Shown: positions 1 to 6,332 of the stretch, one piece after another
How positions within the stretch are numbered: the stretch's first letter is position 1
Layout of the letters: each line of letters begins with the position of its first letter
Source of the DNA: Mariprofundus sp.
Lineage (GTDB): Bacteria > Pseudomonadota > Zetaproteobacteria > Mariprofundales > Mariprofundaceae
Assembly: GCA_030951065.1 (NCBI GenBank)
Contig: JAUZQH010000180.1
Span: 1-11,030, forward strand
Reading direction: 5' to 3'
DNA length: 11,030 nucleotides
Position numbers and translations under genes: made by a program
The notes under the pieces: generated by a model
The model's database searches: none
What the model was told of the DNA's origin: nothing
What the model saw: the letters and a program-made list of their open reading frames with translations, nothing else

Positions 1-2
1 AT

Positions 3-611
3 TCACACACGTTCCCCTTTCAGCAGCTCAACAAAACGCAGGGCATGATGTTCGATTTCAATCACAAAACGATCCACACGGGATTCATAATAACGATATG
101 CGACCATCGATGGAATCGCAACTGTCAGACCAAATGCAGTCGTATTCAAAGCCTTGGAGATACCACCGGCCAGAACGTCAGCCTTGCCCACACCCACAAT
201 CGAAATCTGCTGAAATACTTCAATCATACCAACCACGGTACCCAACAGCCCCAGTAACGGAGCAATCCCGGCAATCAAACCAAGGATACCGATGAATCGA
301 TCCAGATGTGCAACCTCCTGACGCCCGGTTTCTTCCAAAATCTCTTTCATGACAGCACGGTGAACACCACGATTGGACAGTGCCACCCAGAGAATACGGC
401 TCATGGCCGTATTATTATTTTTACAAATCTGCATGGCCTGTTTGACATCGCTTTCCCGCACAGCCTTTTCGATCTGCTGTACGTCCGACAAAGGAATGAC
501 CACCGAACGCCGCAAACTCCAGCTGCGCTCGAAAATAATGGTCAGAGATAATAACGATACCCCCAGAAGGATGTACATTACCGTGCCGCCCTGTTGGATA
601 AACTCTAACAC
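3..611 (-). CDS. exbB: ExbB/TolQ/MotA-family proton channel subunit
   Basis: This 202-residue inner-membrane protein belongs to the MotA/TolQ/ExbB family. Such proteins form a proton-conducting pentamer that, with an ExbD/TolR partner, powers TonB- or Tol-linked work at the outer membrane. The sequence shows the usual three membrane segments: about residues 9-28, 104-134 and 154-175. It carries the family signatures GLLGTVVGMI (121-130) and ALNTTAFGLTVAIP (154-167), with a cytoplasmic loop between segments 1 and 2. The length is normal for a short ExbB. The GTG start at 611 is preceded by GGAGG five bases upstream. It lies 100 bases downstream of comEC on the same strand, so the two may be co-transcribed. 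An exbD partner would be expected just beyond the left edge but cannot be seen. ExbB rather than TolQ is inferred from length and from the comEC neighbourhood; family membership is firm. Confidence 0.9.
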   Translation of the reverse strand: MLEFIQQGGTVMYILLGVSLLSLTIIFERSWSLRRSVVIPLSDVQQIEKAVRESDVKQAMQICKNNNTAMSRILWVALSNRGVHRAVMKEILEETGRQEVAHLDRFIGILGLIAGIAPLLGLLGTVVGMIEVFQQISIVGVGKADVLAGGISKALNTTAFGLTVAIPSMVAYRYYESRVDRFVIEIEHHALRFVELLKGERV

Positions 612-616
612 TTATG

Positions 617-621
617 CCTCC
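617..621 (-). promoter_or_regulatory. Shine-Dalgarno site for exbB (GGAGG)
   Basis: GGAGG on the minus strand stands five bases before a GTG codon at 611-609. It supports this GTG start over the internal ATG at codon 12, because the extra residues complete the N-terminal membrane segment. Confidence 0.7.
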
Positions 622-644
622 ATACCGGCAGCTATTCTGATGAC

Positions 645-662
645 GCCGCCACAGTTGGCGGC
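645..662. other. Short perfect hairpin between comEC and exbB
   Basis: A perfect inverted repeat with 7-base arms (GCCGCCA / TGGCGGC) and a 4-base centre lies in the 100-base gap between comEC and exbB. It would fold stably in RNA. It has no T-run on either side, so it is not a standard intrinsic terminator. It could be an mRNA-processing or stabilising hairpin, or chance. Confidence 0.4.
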
Positions 663-711
663 AATTATGAATAGGGCACGGCAAAAGTCATCATCACAAA
701 CTGTTCCTGCA

Positions 712-3186
712 TCATGACTTCCACCATAGCAATGCCAATTCGCGTCTCATTGGGCTATTCTGTTGTCCGCCCGCCTGTTGCCAGCCGGACTGCCACTGCG
801 ATACTTCAGCCGATGCATCTCCGTTCATCCAGCGCAACAACAACGCGCCGTCGGCTGTATTTCGCACATCAGCCCCGATGGCACGATATCGACTGATAAC
901 TGCCTGACTGGGGAAACCATAACGGTTGGCAAACCCTGTCTGGGCAATGGCTATTTTCGGATGCAATGCATTCAGGAAGGCCATCTGGCTGGAAGTGTTG
1001 CTACCATGATGCGGCATCAACATAAAACCGGTTTTTTCCAGTCCGGCTCTGATCAATGCGGTTTCCGCTTCCGATTCGATGTCACCCGGCCAGAGCAGGT
1101 TTGCGTGGTTTGACAAACGCACAGCCAGCACCAGTGATGTATTATTGGTATTGGCCGGATCGAAGGATCGTGGAGGCCACAGCACAGATAACCGGGCTAT
1201 ATCCGATTGTGAACCATCCCCCAATTCAATGCCATCACCTTTGGCCAGCCAGCGAACCGGTATACCGTGCCCGTTTGCATATGCCTGTATGGCTTTAACC
1301 CGCTTATCCATGCGGGCTGAAGGCACATCCGGCAGCCAGATCTGGCCGACACTGTTCAGAGCTTTCATCAACGACAGTGCCCCACCAAGGTGGTCAGACT
1401 GTGCATGGGAAAGTGCCAGCACATCAATATGTGTGAACCCCAAATGACGTAAGCCTGTCGCCACAGTAGTACCGCCATTGAATCGACTGCCTTTTCTTCC
1501 CGGAGCATCCATGACAATCACATACCTGCCCGGCAACAACAGTGTGGAAGCAGCGCCCTGGCCAACATCCCAGACAATCCATTGCGGAGTCTGGACATCG
1601 GATTCCATCAGCACGAAGCCCAGCCATGCTGTCAGCACCAGGCTTGATAATAATGCTGCTGGCAACCGTTTCTGTTGCAATAACCATCGACCACTCAGCA
1701 ACATGCCAACCATATACAGCAAACCTACCCAGACAGGCGGATGAATGGCCCACAACTGGCCAGCCGGCAGATTTGACAATATCGTTAACCAGTTCATCCC
1801 CCAACTGACTGCAAAACCGGCGACCTGCATCAGGCTGACAGCCAGCGTGTCCATCCCTGCCAGCGCCATCAGTTCAGCAAGCAGGCCAGCCGGTATCACA
1901 ATCAGGGCATATAAAGGCACCATGACCAGATTGGCTGCCAGGGTATAAACCGGAATGCGTCCGAATGTCGTCACAATCAATGGCAAGGTAGCCAGTGTGG
2001 CCAGTAGTGAGATCCATATCAGTATCTTTCCGGCGCGGAGCAACCGCGATGTCCATGATCGCGTTTCATCCTGATGCGCTTTCACCGCCCACAACAGCAA
2101 GGCGGTTGTGGCAACAAATGAGAGCCACAGGGACAACGATGTAATTGCGGATGGATCAAACAGCAGAATCAGGGCCAGTGCCGCCAGCAGGGTATTGATC
2201 GGTTCGCTGCGCGATGCCAGACACCATGCCAGGGCTGCTGCGGCCAGCATCGTGGCCGCCCGAATGGCAGGCAATGGCCAGCCTGCTATCGTCCCGTAAG
2301 CTGCAGCAGCCAGGCAACCGCAGATCAATGAAATATTTCGAACCGGAAAACGGATAATCCATGCTTCCCGCCGGGTCAGCACAAACCAGACCAGTGCAAA
2401 CACAAAAGTCGCAGCCATACCGATATGCATCCCGGATATTGCCAGCAGATGCGCAGCACCCGTGGCGGAAAATACATGACTGGCCTGCTCCGTCAGCTGT
2501 GACCGCTCGCCCAGTAATACAGCCTGTAAAACACCGCCATCGTGAACCCCTGCTTCGGCAATAACACGGCGAATCGATTGGCGCTGCTGTTCCAGCCAGG
2601 ATACGGAGGCATCCGTTATCTCCGGAGCCCCCTTCATACTGCCAATCAGGGCAATATGGTGATCGAAACACCAGGCACGATAATCAAATGCGCCGGGGTT
2701 GTTGTAATTGCGCGGCTCATGCCAGCGCACTCGCGCACGAATACTTTGCCCCGCCTGAATATGAAAACCCTGGGTATGATCGGTCTGAAGCTGCACCCTG
2801 TTTTCGCCGACCCTGTGCTGATAGAGCAGGGCTTTACCGGACAACCGTATCCTATCCTCACGTTGGATATGGTTTAGCAGGTAGCGGTTGTAACCTGAAA
2901 AATGCTGCACCTGTTCAACATCCGCGCTGATCACCATATCACCGGCCAGCCAACCCGCATCCACGTGTACTTGGCTGGCATCCCAGAGCAAATCAGCCAT
3001 ACCCCACAGCGCCCCCAGCATCAGCATCAATGCCGGCAAGCGCTGTTTGAACATGAATAAAGTGATTGTAAAAACGGCCAACACAATCGCTGCTGTAGCG
3101 ATTCCAAGCATTTCAGTACGCGTCAAAGCCAAACCGGTTATGGCTGACAACAGAGGTACAAGCAGAGGCCATCGCCGGAGATCCAT
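712..3186 (-). CDS. comEC: ComEC/Rec2 DNA-uptake channel with metallo-beta-lactamase domain
   Basis: ComEC is the inner-membrane channel that brings single-stranded DNA into the cell during natural transformation. The protein (824 residues from the chosen start) has the full family layout: two or three N-terminal membrane segments, a soluble DUF4131/OB-like part (about 80-200), the Competence membrane domain beginning near HLLAISGMHIGM (246-257) with many hydrophobic helices to about 525, and a C-terminal metallo-beta-lactamase-like domain. The last opens with VWDVGQG (538-544) and contains the metal-ligand motif HAQSDH (594-599), WPGD (699-702) and MPHHGSNTSS (725-734). Key residues look intact. 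The frame is open upstream to 3291, but those extra 35 codons lie mainly on a repeat element, so the start is placed at the ATG at 3186. No strong ribosome site precedes it, so the start is uncertain. It lies between ribD and exbB on the same strand. Confidence 0.93.
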   Translation of the reverse strand: MDLRRWPLLVPLLSAITGLALTRTEMLGIATAAIVLAVFTITLFMFKQRLPALMLMLGALWGMADLLWDASQVHVDAGWLAGDMVISADVEQVQHFSGYNRYLLNHIQREDRIRLSGKALLYQHRVGENRVQLQTDHTQGFHIQAGQSIRARVRWHEPRNYNNPGAFDYRAWCFDHHIALIGSMKGAPEITDASVSWLEQQRQSIRRVIAEAGVHDGGVLQAVLLGERSQLTEQASHVFSATGAAHLLAISGMHIGMAATFVFALVWFVLTRREAWIIRFPVRNISLICGCLAAAAYGTIAGWPLPAIRAATMLAAAALAWCLASRSEPINTLLAALALILLFDPSAITSLSLWLSFVATTALLLWAVKAHQDETRSWTSRLLRAGKILIWISLLATLATLPLIVTTFGRIPVYTLAANLVMVPLYALIVIPAGLLAELMALAGMDTLAVSLMQVAGFAVSWGMNWLTILSNLPAGQLWAIHPPVWVGLLYMVGMLLSGRWLLQQKRLPAALLSSLVLTAWLGFVLMESDVQTPQWIVWDVGQGAASTLLLPGRYVIVMDAPGRKGSRFNGGTTVATGLRHLGFTHIDVLALSHAQSDHLGGALSLMKALNSVGQIWLPDVPSARMDKRVKAIQAYANGHGIPVRWLAKGDGIELGDGSQSDIARLSVLWPPRSFDPANTNNTSLVLAVRLSNHANLLWPGDIESEAETALIRAGLEKTGFMLMPHHGSNTSSQMAFLNALHPKIAIAQTGFANRYGFPSQAVISRYRAIGADVRNTADGALLLRWMNGDASAEVSQWQSGWQQAGGQQNSPMRRELALLWWKS

Positions 3187-3212
3187 TCCGGCAGTCAACC
3201 CAACGGTTTTAC

Positions 3213-3299
3213 CATGAAACAAGCAACGCGCCTGCATGGACTTTTTCCACCCGGAGGTATGAAATATTGCCACCGGATGGAAAAAATCCATGCGCGTTA
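3213..3299. repeat. Palindromic hairpin repeat, copy A
   Basis: Copy A of an element also found at 10158-10249 in the same orientation. From the left it has a conserved 18-base lead (CATGAAACAA then GC AACGCG). The last six bases, AACGCG (3225-3230), form the foot of a stem; an unpaired CCTG (3231-3234) follows. The main left arm (3235-3254) pairs with the right arm (3273-3292) over 20 bases with two mismatches, both of which become G-U pairs in minus-strand RNA. An 18-base loop separates the arms. CGCGTT (3293-3298) closes the foot and the final A completes the shared end. It fills most of the ribD-comEC gap. The build resembles REP/MITE-like non-autonomous elements; the class is inferred. 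Confidence 0.8.
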
Positions 3300-4382
3300 G
3301 TCGGGATAAACCACCCTGCCGCGAATCATCTGGTCACCGTCCATGTCCCGGTGTACGACATCTTTCAGACGAATCGCCTTATCTACCGTCTCCGCGCCTT
3401 CACCATCCCACAAGGTCACGGCTTCGCGCCCGCCAATAATGATGGGCGCCTGGTATAACACCATTTCATCACTGAATCCGGCATCAAGAAAGGAAGCGTG
3501 CAACCCGCCGCCGCCTTCGAGCAACAACTGCAGATAACCGTCTTCGGCCAAATGCTGCAGAATCGATTTCAGATTGTCGGCCTGTTCCACCTGCACACCG
3601 GCATCAGACCATACTTGCGTATATGTATTGTGGCTGCGCACATAAAAACGTGTCGGCGCTTGATCAGACAATAATTTGCAATCCGGAAAAAATGGCGGTG
3701 TTTCAAAGCAGAGCACCACCCGAAGCGGCACGTTACCAACCACCTTGCTATCGCGGACAGTCAGCGACGGGTTATCATGATGCAATGTGCCTGAACCCAC
3801 CAGAATCGCATCACATTCGGCCCGCAGTTCATGCGCATGTTGACGGCATACTTTGCCGCTGATCCATTGCGAATGATGCGTGCGTGTCGCCAGTTTACCA
3901 TCCAGCGACAGCGCTGCCTTGGCAATCACATAGGGACGTCCCGTGCGCAAATAATGGAAGAATGGCATATTCAGGGCATCCGCCTCATCTGACAGCACAC
4001 CTGCAGTCACATCAGTACCCGCTGTTTGCAATATATCCGCGCCACCGGCCATCACCGGATTCGGATCGGACGAGGCAAACACAACATGCCGGATCCCGGC
4101 TTTGAGAATGGCATCGGTGCAGGCAGGCGTACGCCCGTGTGCGGCACACGGCTCCAGTGTCACATATAATTCGCCGTGTCTGGCTTTCTCTCCGGCCTGT
4201 TGTAACGCCACCACTTCCGCGTGTGCATCTCCGGGCCGCACGTGCCAACCCTCGCCAACCACCTCGCCATGATTCACCACCACCGCACCAACACGTGGAT
4301 TCGGATGTGTTGTACCGATTCCCTTTCTGGCCAGTGCAATGGCTCGCCGCATAAATGTCTCATGATGTGTGTTGACTGCCAA
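3297..4382 (-). CDS. ribD: Bifunctional riboflavin deaminase/reductase RibD
   Basis: RibD carries out two consecutive steps of riboflavin synthesis: deamination of the GTP-derived pyrimidine, then NADPH-dependent reduction of its ribosyl side chain. With the chosen TTG start the protein has 361 residues, a normal length. The N-terminal deaminase domain has the zinc site HAE (54-56) and PC at 78-79 with a second cysteine at 88 in an HGRTPAC context. The reductase domain starts near residue 134 (RPYVIAKAALSLDGKLA) and includes LLLEGGGGLHASFLDAG late in the chain. The frame is open to a TTG at 4421, but GGAGGAG lies seven bases before the TTG at 4382 and homologues start close to there. The stop codon TAA is provided by the edge of repeat copy A. 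No room exists upstream for an FMN riboswitch, since yaaA diverges 48 bases away. Confidence 0.95.
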   Translation of the reverse strand: MAVNTHHETFMRRAIALARKGIGTTHPNPRVGAVVVNHGEVVGEGWHVRPGDAHAEVVALQQAGEKARHGELYVTLEPCAAHGRTPACTDAILKAGIRHVVFASSDPNPVMAGGADILQTAGTDVTAGVLSDEADALNMPFFHYLRTGRPYVIAKAALSLDGKLATRTHHSQWISGKVCRQHAHELRAECDAILVGSGTLHHDNPSLTVRDSKVVGNVPLRVVLCFETPPFFPDCKLLSDQAPTRFYVRSHNTYTQVWSDAGVQVEQADNLKSILQHLAEDGYLQLLLEGGGGLHASFLDAGFSDEMVLYQAPIIIGGREAVTLWDGEGAETVDKAIRLKDVVHRDMDGDQMIRGRVVYPD

Positions 4383-4389
4383 AACCTTA

Positions 4390-4396
4390 CTCCTCC
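4390..4396 (-). promoter_or_regulatory. Strong Shine-Dalgarno site for ribD (GGAGGAG)
   Basis: GGAGGAG on the minus strand lies seven bases before a TTG codon at 4382-4380. This spacing makes that TTG the likely ribD start, and means the 13 additional upstream codons of the open frame are not translated. Confidence 0.75.
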
Positions 4397-4430
4397 GGGG
4401 TGGAAATGAATCCAATAGCAAGCATAGTAT

Positions 4431-5201
4431 ATGGCCATGCTAATTACTATATCACCCGCGAAAAAACTGGATTTCAATACGCCTTCGCCTGTCGCTGATT
4501 ATACGCAGCCCGAGTTACTGGACAGGACTGCAGAGCTGATCGACATCATGCGAAGCAAGGACAGTTTTGAAATTGCCGATTTGATGAAGCTATCAATAAA
4601 ACTGGCCGACCTGAATATGCAGCGCTATCAGGACTGGCATAGCCCGTTCACACCGGATAACGCCAAACAGGCACTGTTTGCCTTCTCCGGAGATGTCTAT
4701 CAGGGGCTGGATGCAGGCTCCCTGAATGCGGATGCCATAAGCTTTGCACAGGATCACCTGCGTATTTTATCCGGCCTGTATGGCGTACTGCGGCCACTTG
4801 ATCTGATGCAGGCATACCGGCTGGAAATGGGAACCAGACTTGCCACTGAATATGGACGCAATCTCTATGAATTCTGGGGTGATTTGATAACAGAAAGCAT
4901 TAACCGCGCCCTGGCCAGTCAGAATGATGATATTCTGATCAATCTGGCTTCCAGTGAATATTTTTCCGCCATCCATACGACAAACATTCATGGCCGGATC
5001 ATTACCCCGGTCTTCAAGGAATACCGTAAAGGGGTCTACCGCATTATCAGTTTCAATGCCAAGCGGGCCCGTGGTTACATGAGCCGTTTCATCATCGAAA
5101 ACCAGCTCACTGAGCCGGAATCCCTCAAAAATTTCGCTGTGGACAACTATGTTTTCAACCGGGAACTCTCATCAGGCGATGAGTTTGTCTTCACGCGCTG
5201 A
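4431..5201 (+). CDS. yaaA: YaaA-family (DUF328) peroxide-stress protein
   Basis: This 256-residue cytoplasmic protein belongs to the YaaA/DUF328 family. In E. coli, YaaA lowers intracellular free iron during hydrogen-peroxide stress and so limits oxidative DNA damage; its biochemical activity involves DNA binding. Seen here are the N-terminal signature ISPAKKLDF, LASSEYFSAI near residues 175-184, and a basic stretch containing FNAKRARGYMSRFI near residues 207-220. Length matches the family. Two ATG codons lie two codons apart (4431 and 4437); homologues begin at the position of the second. Neither has a clear ribosome site. It diverges from ribD with a gap of under 50 bases and may share a transcript with the short membrane ORF that follows 46 bases later. 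Confidence 0.93.
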   Translation: MAMLITISPAKKLDFNTPSPVADYTQPELLDRTAELIDIMRSKDSFEIADLMKLSIKLADLNMQRYQDWHSPFTPDNAKQALFAFSGDVYQGLDAGSLNADAISFAQDHLRILSGLYGVLRPLDLMQAYRLEMGTRLATEYGRNLYEFWGDLITESINRALASQNDDILINLASSEYFSAIHTTNIHGRIITPVFKEYRKGVYRIISFNAKRARGYMSRFIIENQLTEPESLKNFAVDNYVFNRELSSGDEFVFTR

Positions 5202-5247
5202 AATAATGCACCCGTTCCGGGCGACTCCTGATCATATGGAGGTCAAC

Positions 5248-5352
5248 ATGCCCGGATCACACAAGGATTTCTGTAACACGGATGGATGCCTTGCTATCAT
5301 TACAATAGTGGCATTAATTACCTTTTACGGAATTGTTTCATCTTTCATTTAA
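5248..5352 (+). CDS. 34-residue single-span membrane mini-protein, function unknown
   Basis: A short frame with an excellent ribosome site: GGAGGT at 5238-5243 lies four to five bases before the ATG. The predicted protein starts MPGSHKDFCNTDGC and then has one hydrophobic segment of about 19 residues (15-33) ending almost at the C-terminus. This arrangement fits a small inner-membrane protein with its N-terminus, carrying two cysteines (9 and 14), exposed on one side. It lies 46 bases after yaaA on the same strand, with no obvious terminator between, so co-transcription is possible. I do not recognise a family. The ribosome site and the hydrophobic segment are the only evidence for coding; translation is inferred. 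Confidence 0.55.
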   Translation: MPGSHKDFCNTDGCLAIITIVALITFYGIVSSFI

Positions 5353-5409
5353 TATGCGGCAAACAACATTCCTGCATGGTTATCTTCTTTTTCAAGTTCC
5401 CCGAACGGA

Positions 5410-5583
5410 TCAGTCATCTTCCCGTTTATATCCATCATCATGCTCACGGTGCTCGCCTTCACGGCCATAATAACCATCATTATGCGGCAACGGGATATGA
5501 ACACTCACGCCCGGAACTGGGCTAATACCAACCGAACAACCGGCGGCAATAGAAGTTAGTAATGCTATTAAAACAAGCCTCAT
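5410..5583 (-). CDS. 57-residue small lipoprotein, function unknown
   Basis: The predicted protein begins MRLVLIALLTSIAAGCSVG, a lipoprotein signal: one basic residue, a hydrophobic core, then an AAGC lipobox with the acylated cysteine at residue 16. The mature part is about 42 residues. It has a proline/valine-rich stretch (SPVPGVSVHIPLP) and then a strongly charged, histidine- and aspartate-rich tail (GREGEHREHDDGYKREDD). Residue +2 after the cysteine is serine, which in Enterobacteria-type sorting would direct it to the outer membrane. GGAG stands nine bases before the ATG, and a TATAAA hexamer lies about 30 bases upstream. The gene converges with the membrane mini-protein gene to its left. 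I do not recognise a family; metal binding through the His/Asp tail is only a guess. Confidence 0.65.
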   Translation of the reverse strand: MRLVLIALLTSIAAGCSVGISPVPGVSVHIPLPHNDGYYGREGEHREHDDGYKREDD

Positions 5584-5702
5584 GATTTTATCTCCATTGA
5601 GAAAGAATGCTGTTTTATACGAACATAAAAATCAACCGAATGCTGCTTCCATGCAGAGAGGAAAATTTCCCGAAACCCGGTAATCCACCTTCAGCATATG
5701 AC

Positions 5703-5727
5703 AAAAAGCCCCACCTTCAGGCGGGGC
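5703..5727 (-). terminator. Intrinsic terminator of the acidic small-protein gene
   Basis: Read on the minus strand, GCCCCGCC and GGTGGGGC form an 8-pair stem (one G-U pair) with a TGAA tetraloop, followed directly by TTTTT. It lies about 40 bases after the stop of the acidic protein gene on the same strand, the expected position for a rho-independent terminator, and separates that gene from the lipoprotein gene downstream. Confidence 0.85.
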
Positions 5728-5766
5728 AGAAAATGCTGCATGCATAGAATTCCAAATGTCGGTTAT

Positions 5767-5937
5767 TCAATCCCACTCATCGCCATCCCATTCTTCATCA
5801 TCTTCTTCTTCATCATCGAATAACGGAATATCTTTCAGCATGTCCGTTTCGGACATGGGAACTTCGGCATTCCATCCTCCCAACTTCACAAATTCAAAAG
5901 GTACGAATGCCGGGGTTATAAATTCAGTTGTCATCAT
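5767..5937 (-). CDS. 56-residue protein with highly acidic tail, function unknown
   Basis: A short frame with AAAGGAG five bases before its first ATG (a second ATG follows directly) and a good terminator 40 bases after its stop, so it looks like a complete single-gene transcription unit. The N-terminal 40 residues are mildly hydrophobic and mixed (FITPAFVPFEFVKLGGW near 6-21). The last 16 residues (41-56) contain 13 Asp/Glu plus two Trp and one Gly. There is no signal peptide, no basic region and no cysteine. Such tails occur in DNA-mimic proteins, in chaperone-like or metal-binding small proteins and in some antitoxins, but nothing here decides between them. It lies 125 bases downstream of the tRNA-Glu gene on the same strand. 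I do not recognise a family. Confidence 0.65.
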   Translation of the reverse strand: MMTTEFITPAFVPFEFVKLGGWNAEVPMSETDMLKDIPLFDDEEEDDEEWDGDEWD

Positions 5938-6062
5938 ACACTCCTTTGTTTAATTCCTCTATCGAGAAATCTATGAGCGTATAAGGCATTTTGATGTCAC
6001 TTTCAGGTCATCAATATGACAGGCGTTAATACGAAAGGACAGGATTCAATTTGGTTCTTGAT

Positions 6063-6137
6063 TGGTACTCCCAAGGGGAATCGAACCCCTGTTTCCGGCG
6101 TGAGAGGCCAGCGTCCTAACCGCTAGACGATGGGAGC
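6063..6137 (-). tRNA. tRNA-Glu (anticodon CTC), CCA encoded
   Basis: The minus strand folds into a full cloverleaf. The acceptor stem GCTCCCA/TGGGAGT has a G-T first pair. The D arm is CGTCTAGCGGTTAGGACG, the anticodon stem is CTGGC/GCCGG with loop CTCTCAC (anticodon CTC, reading GAG), and the T arm is CAGGGGTTCGATTCCCCTT. The discriminator A is followed by an encoded CCA. The short D loop and CTC anticodon fit glutamate. A tRNA reading GAG usually supplements the essential TTC-anticodon tRNA-Glu, which should lie elsewhere in the genome. No clear terminator follows. Confidence 0.95.
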
Positions 6138-6155
6138 ATCTTTACGGGGGTGCGA

Positions 6156-6184
6156 TTTGTACTGTGATTCACCGTTTTCGTCAA
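6156..6184 (-). promoter_or_regulatory. Sigma-70-type promoter for tRNA-Glu
   Basis: On the minus strand TTGACG (6184-6179) and TACAAA (6161-6156) are separated by exactly 17 bases. Transcription would start near 6149, about 12 bases before the tRNA 5' end. The stretch between the -10 box and the gene (TCGCACCCCC) is GC-rich, as in promoters of stable RNA genes that respond to ppGpp; that regulatory role is inferred from known families. Confidence 0.7.
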
Positions 6185-6225
6185 TGTCGGATACAGAGAT
6201 CAGCAGCGTCTTTTTGCAGACAAAA

Positions 6226-6247
6226 TGTGCGCATGAAATTTCGCACA
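6226..6247. promoter_or_regulatory. Candidate operator: TGTGCG-N10-CGCACA
   Basis: Perfect 6-base inverted repeat with a 10-base spacer (CATGAAATTT), 86 bases upstream of the peptide-permease start and outside any gene. The total length of 22 bases and the symmetry fit a dimeric helix-turn-helix regulator site. A CATAAT hexamer at 6286-6291 could be the -10 box of a downstream promoter for the permease operon. No regulator is encoded nearby, so the role is a guess. Confidence 0.35.
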
Positions 6248-6332
6248 ATCCCCGCAGGAAATTCTGATGCCAATGTGTTAACAGACATAATGCGGGTATG
6301 GCATTGGCCGAACCACTGGCTAGAGTGAGCGC

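Noticed and set aside
1079..1447. Long antisense frames across comEC
   Set aside because: They mirror the comEC coding frame; no start signals, and comEC has a full set of family motifs.
4383..4430. FMN riboswitch upstream of ribD
   Set aside because: The gap to the divergent yaaA gene is only about 48 bases and holds none of the conserved RFN helices.
5351..5390. Weak hairpin (ATGCGG / CCTGCAT) followed by a T-rich stretch, as terminator for the membrane mini-protein
   Set aside because: Only six pairs with a bulge, an 11-base loop, and the T-run starts well after the stem, so it is not convincing.
5756..5953. Plus-strand 65-codon frame with a serine-rich run
   Set aside because: It is the mirror of the acidic minus-strand gene: GAT/GAA codon runs read as TCA/TCT serine codons. 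It has no ribosome site, while the minus strand has ribosome site and terminator.
6063..6137. tRNA-Glu 3' end as an integration site for an island covering 5202-6062
   Set aside because: No integrase, no second copy of the tRNA 3' end and no repeat bounding the small-gene cluster.
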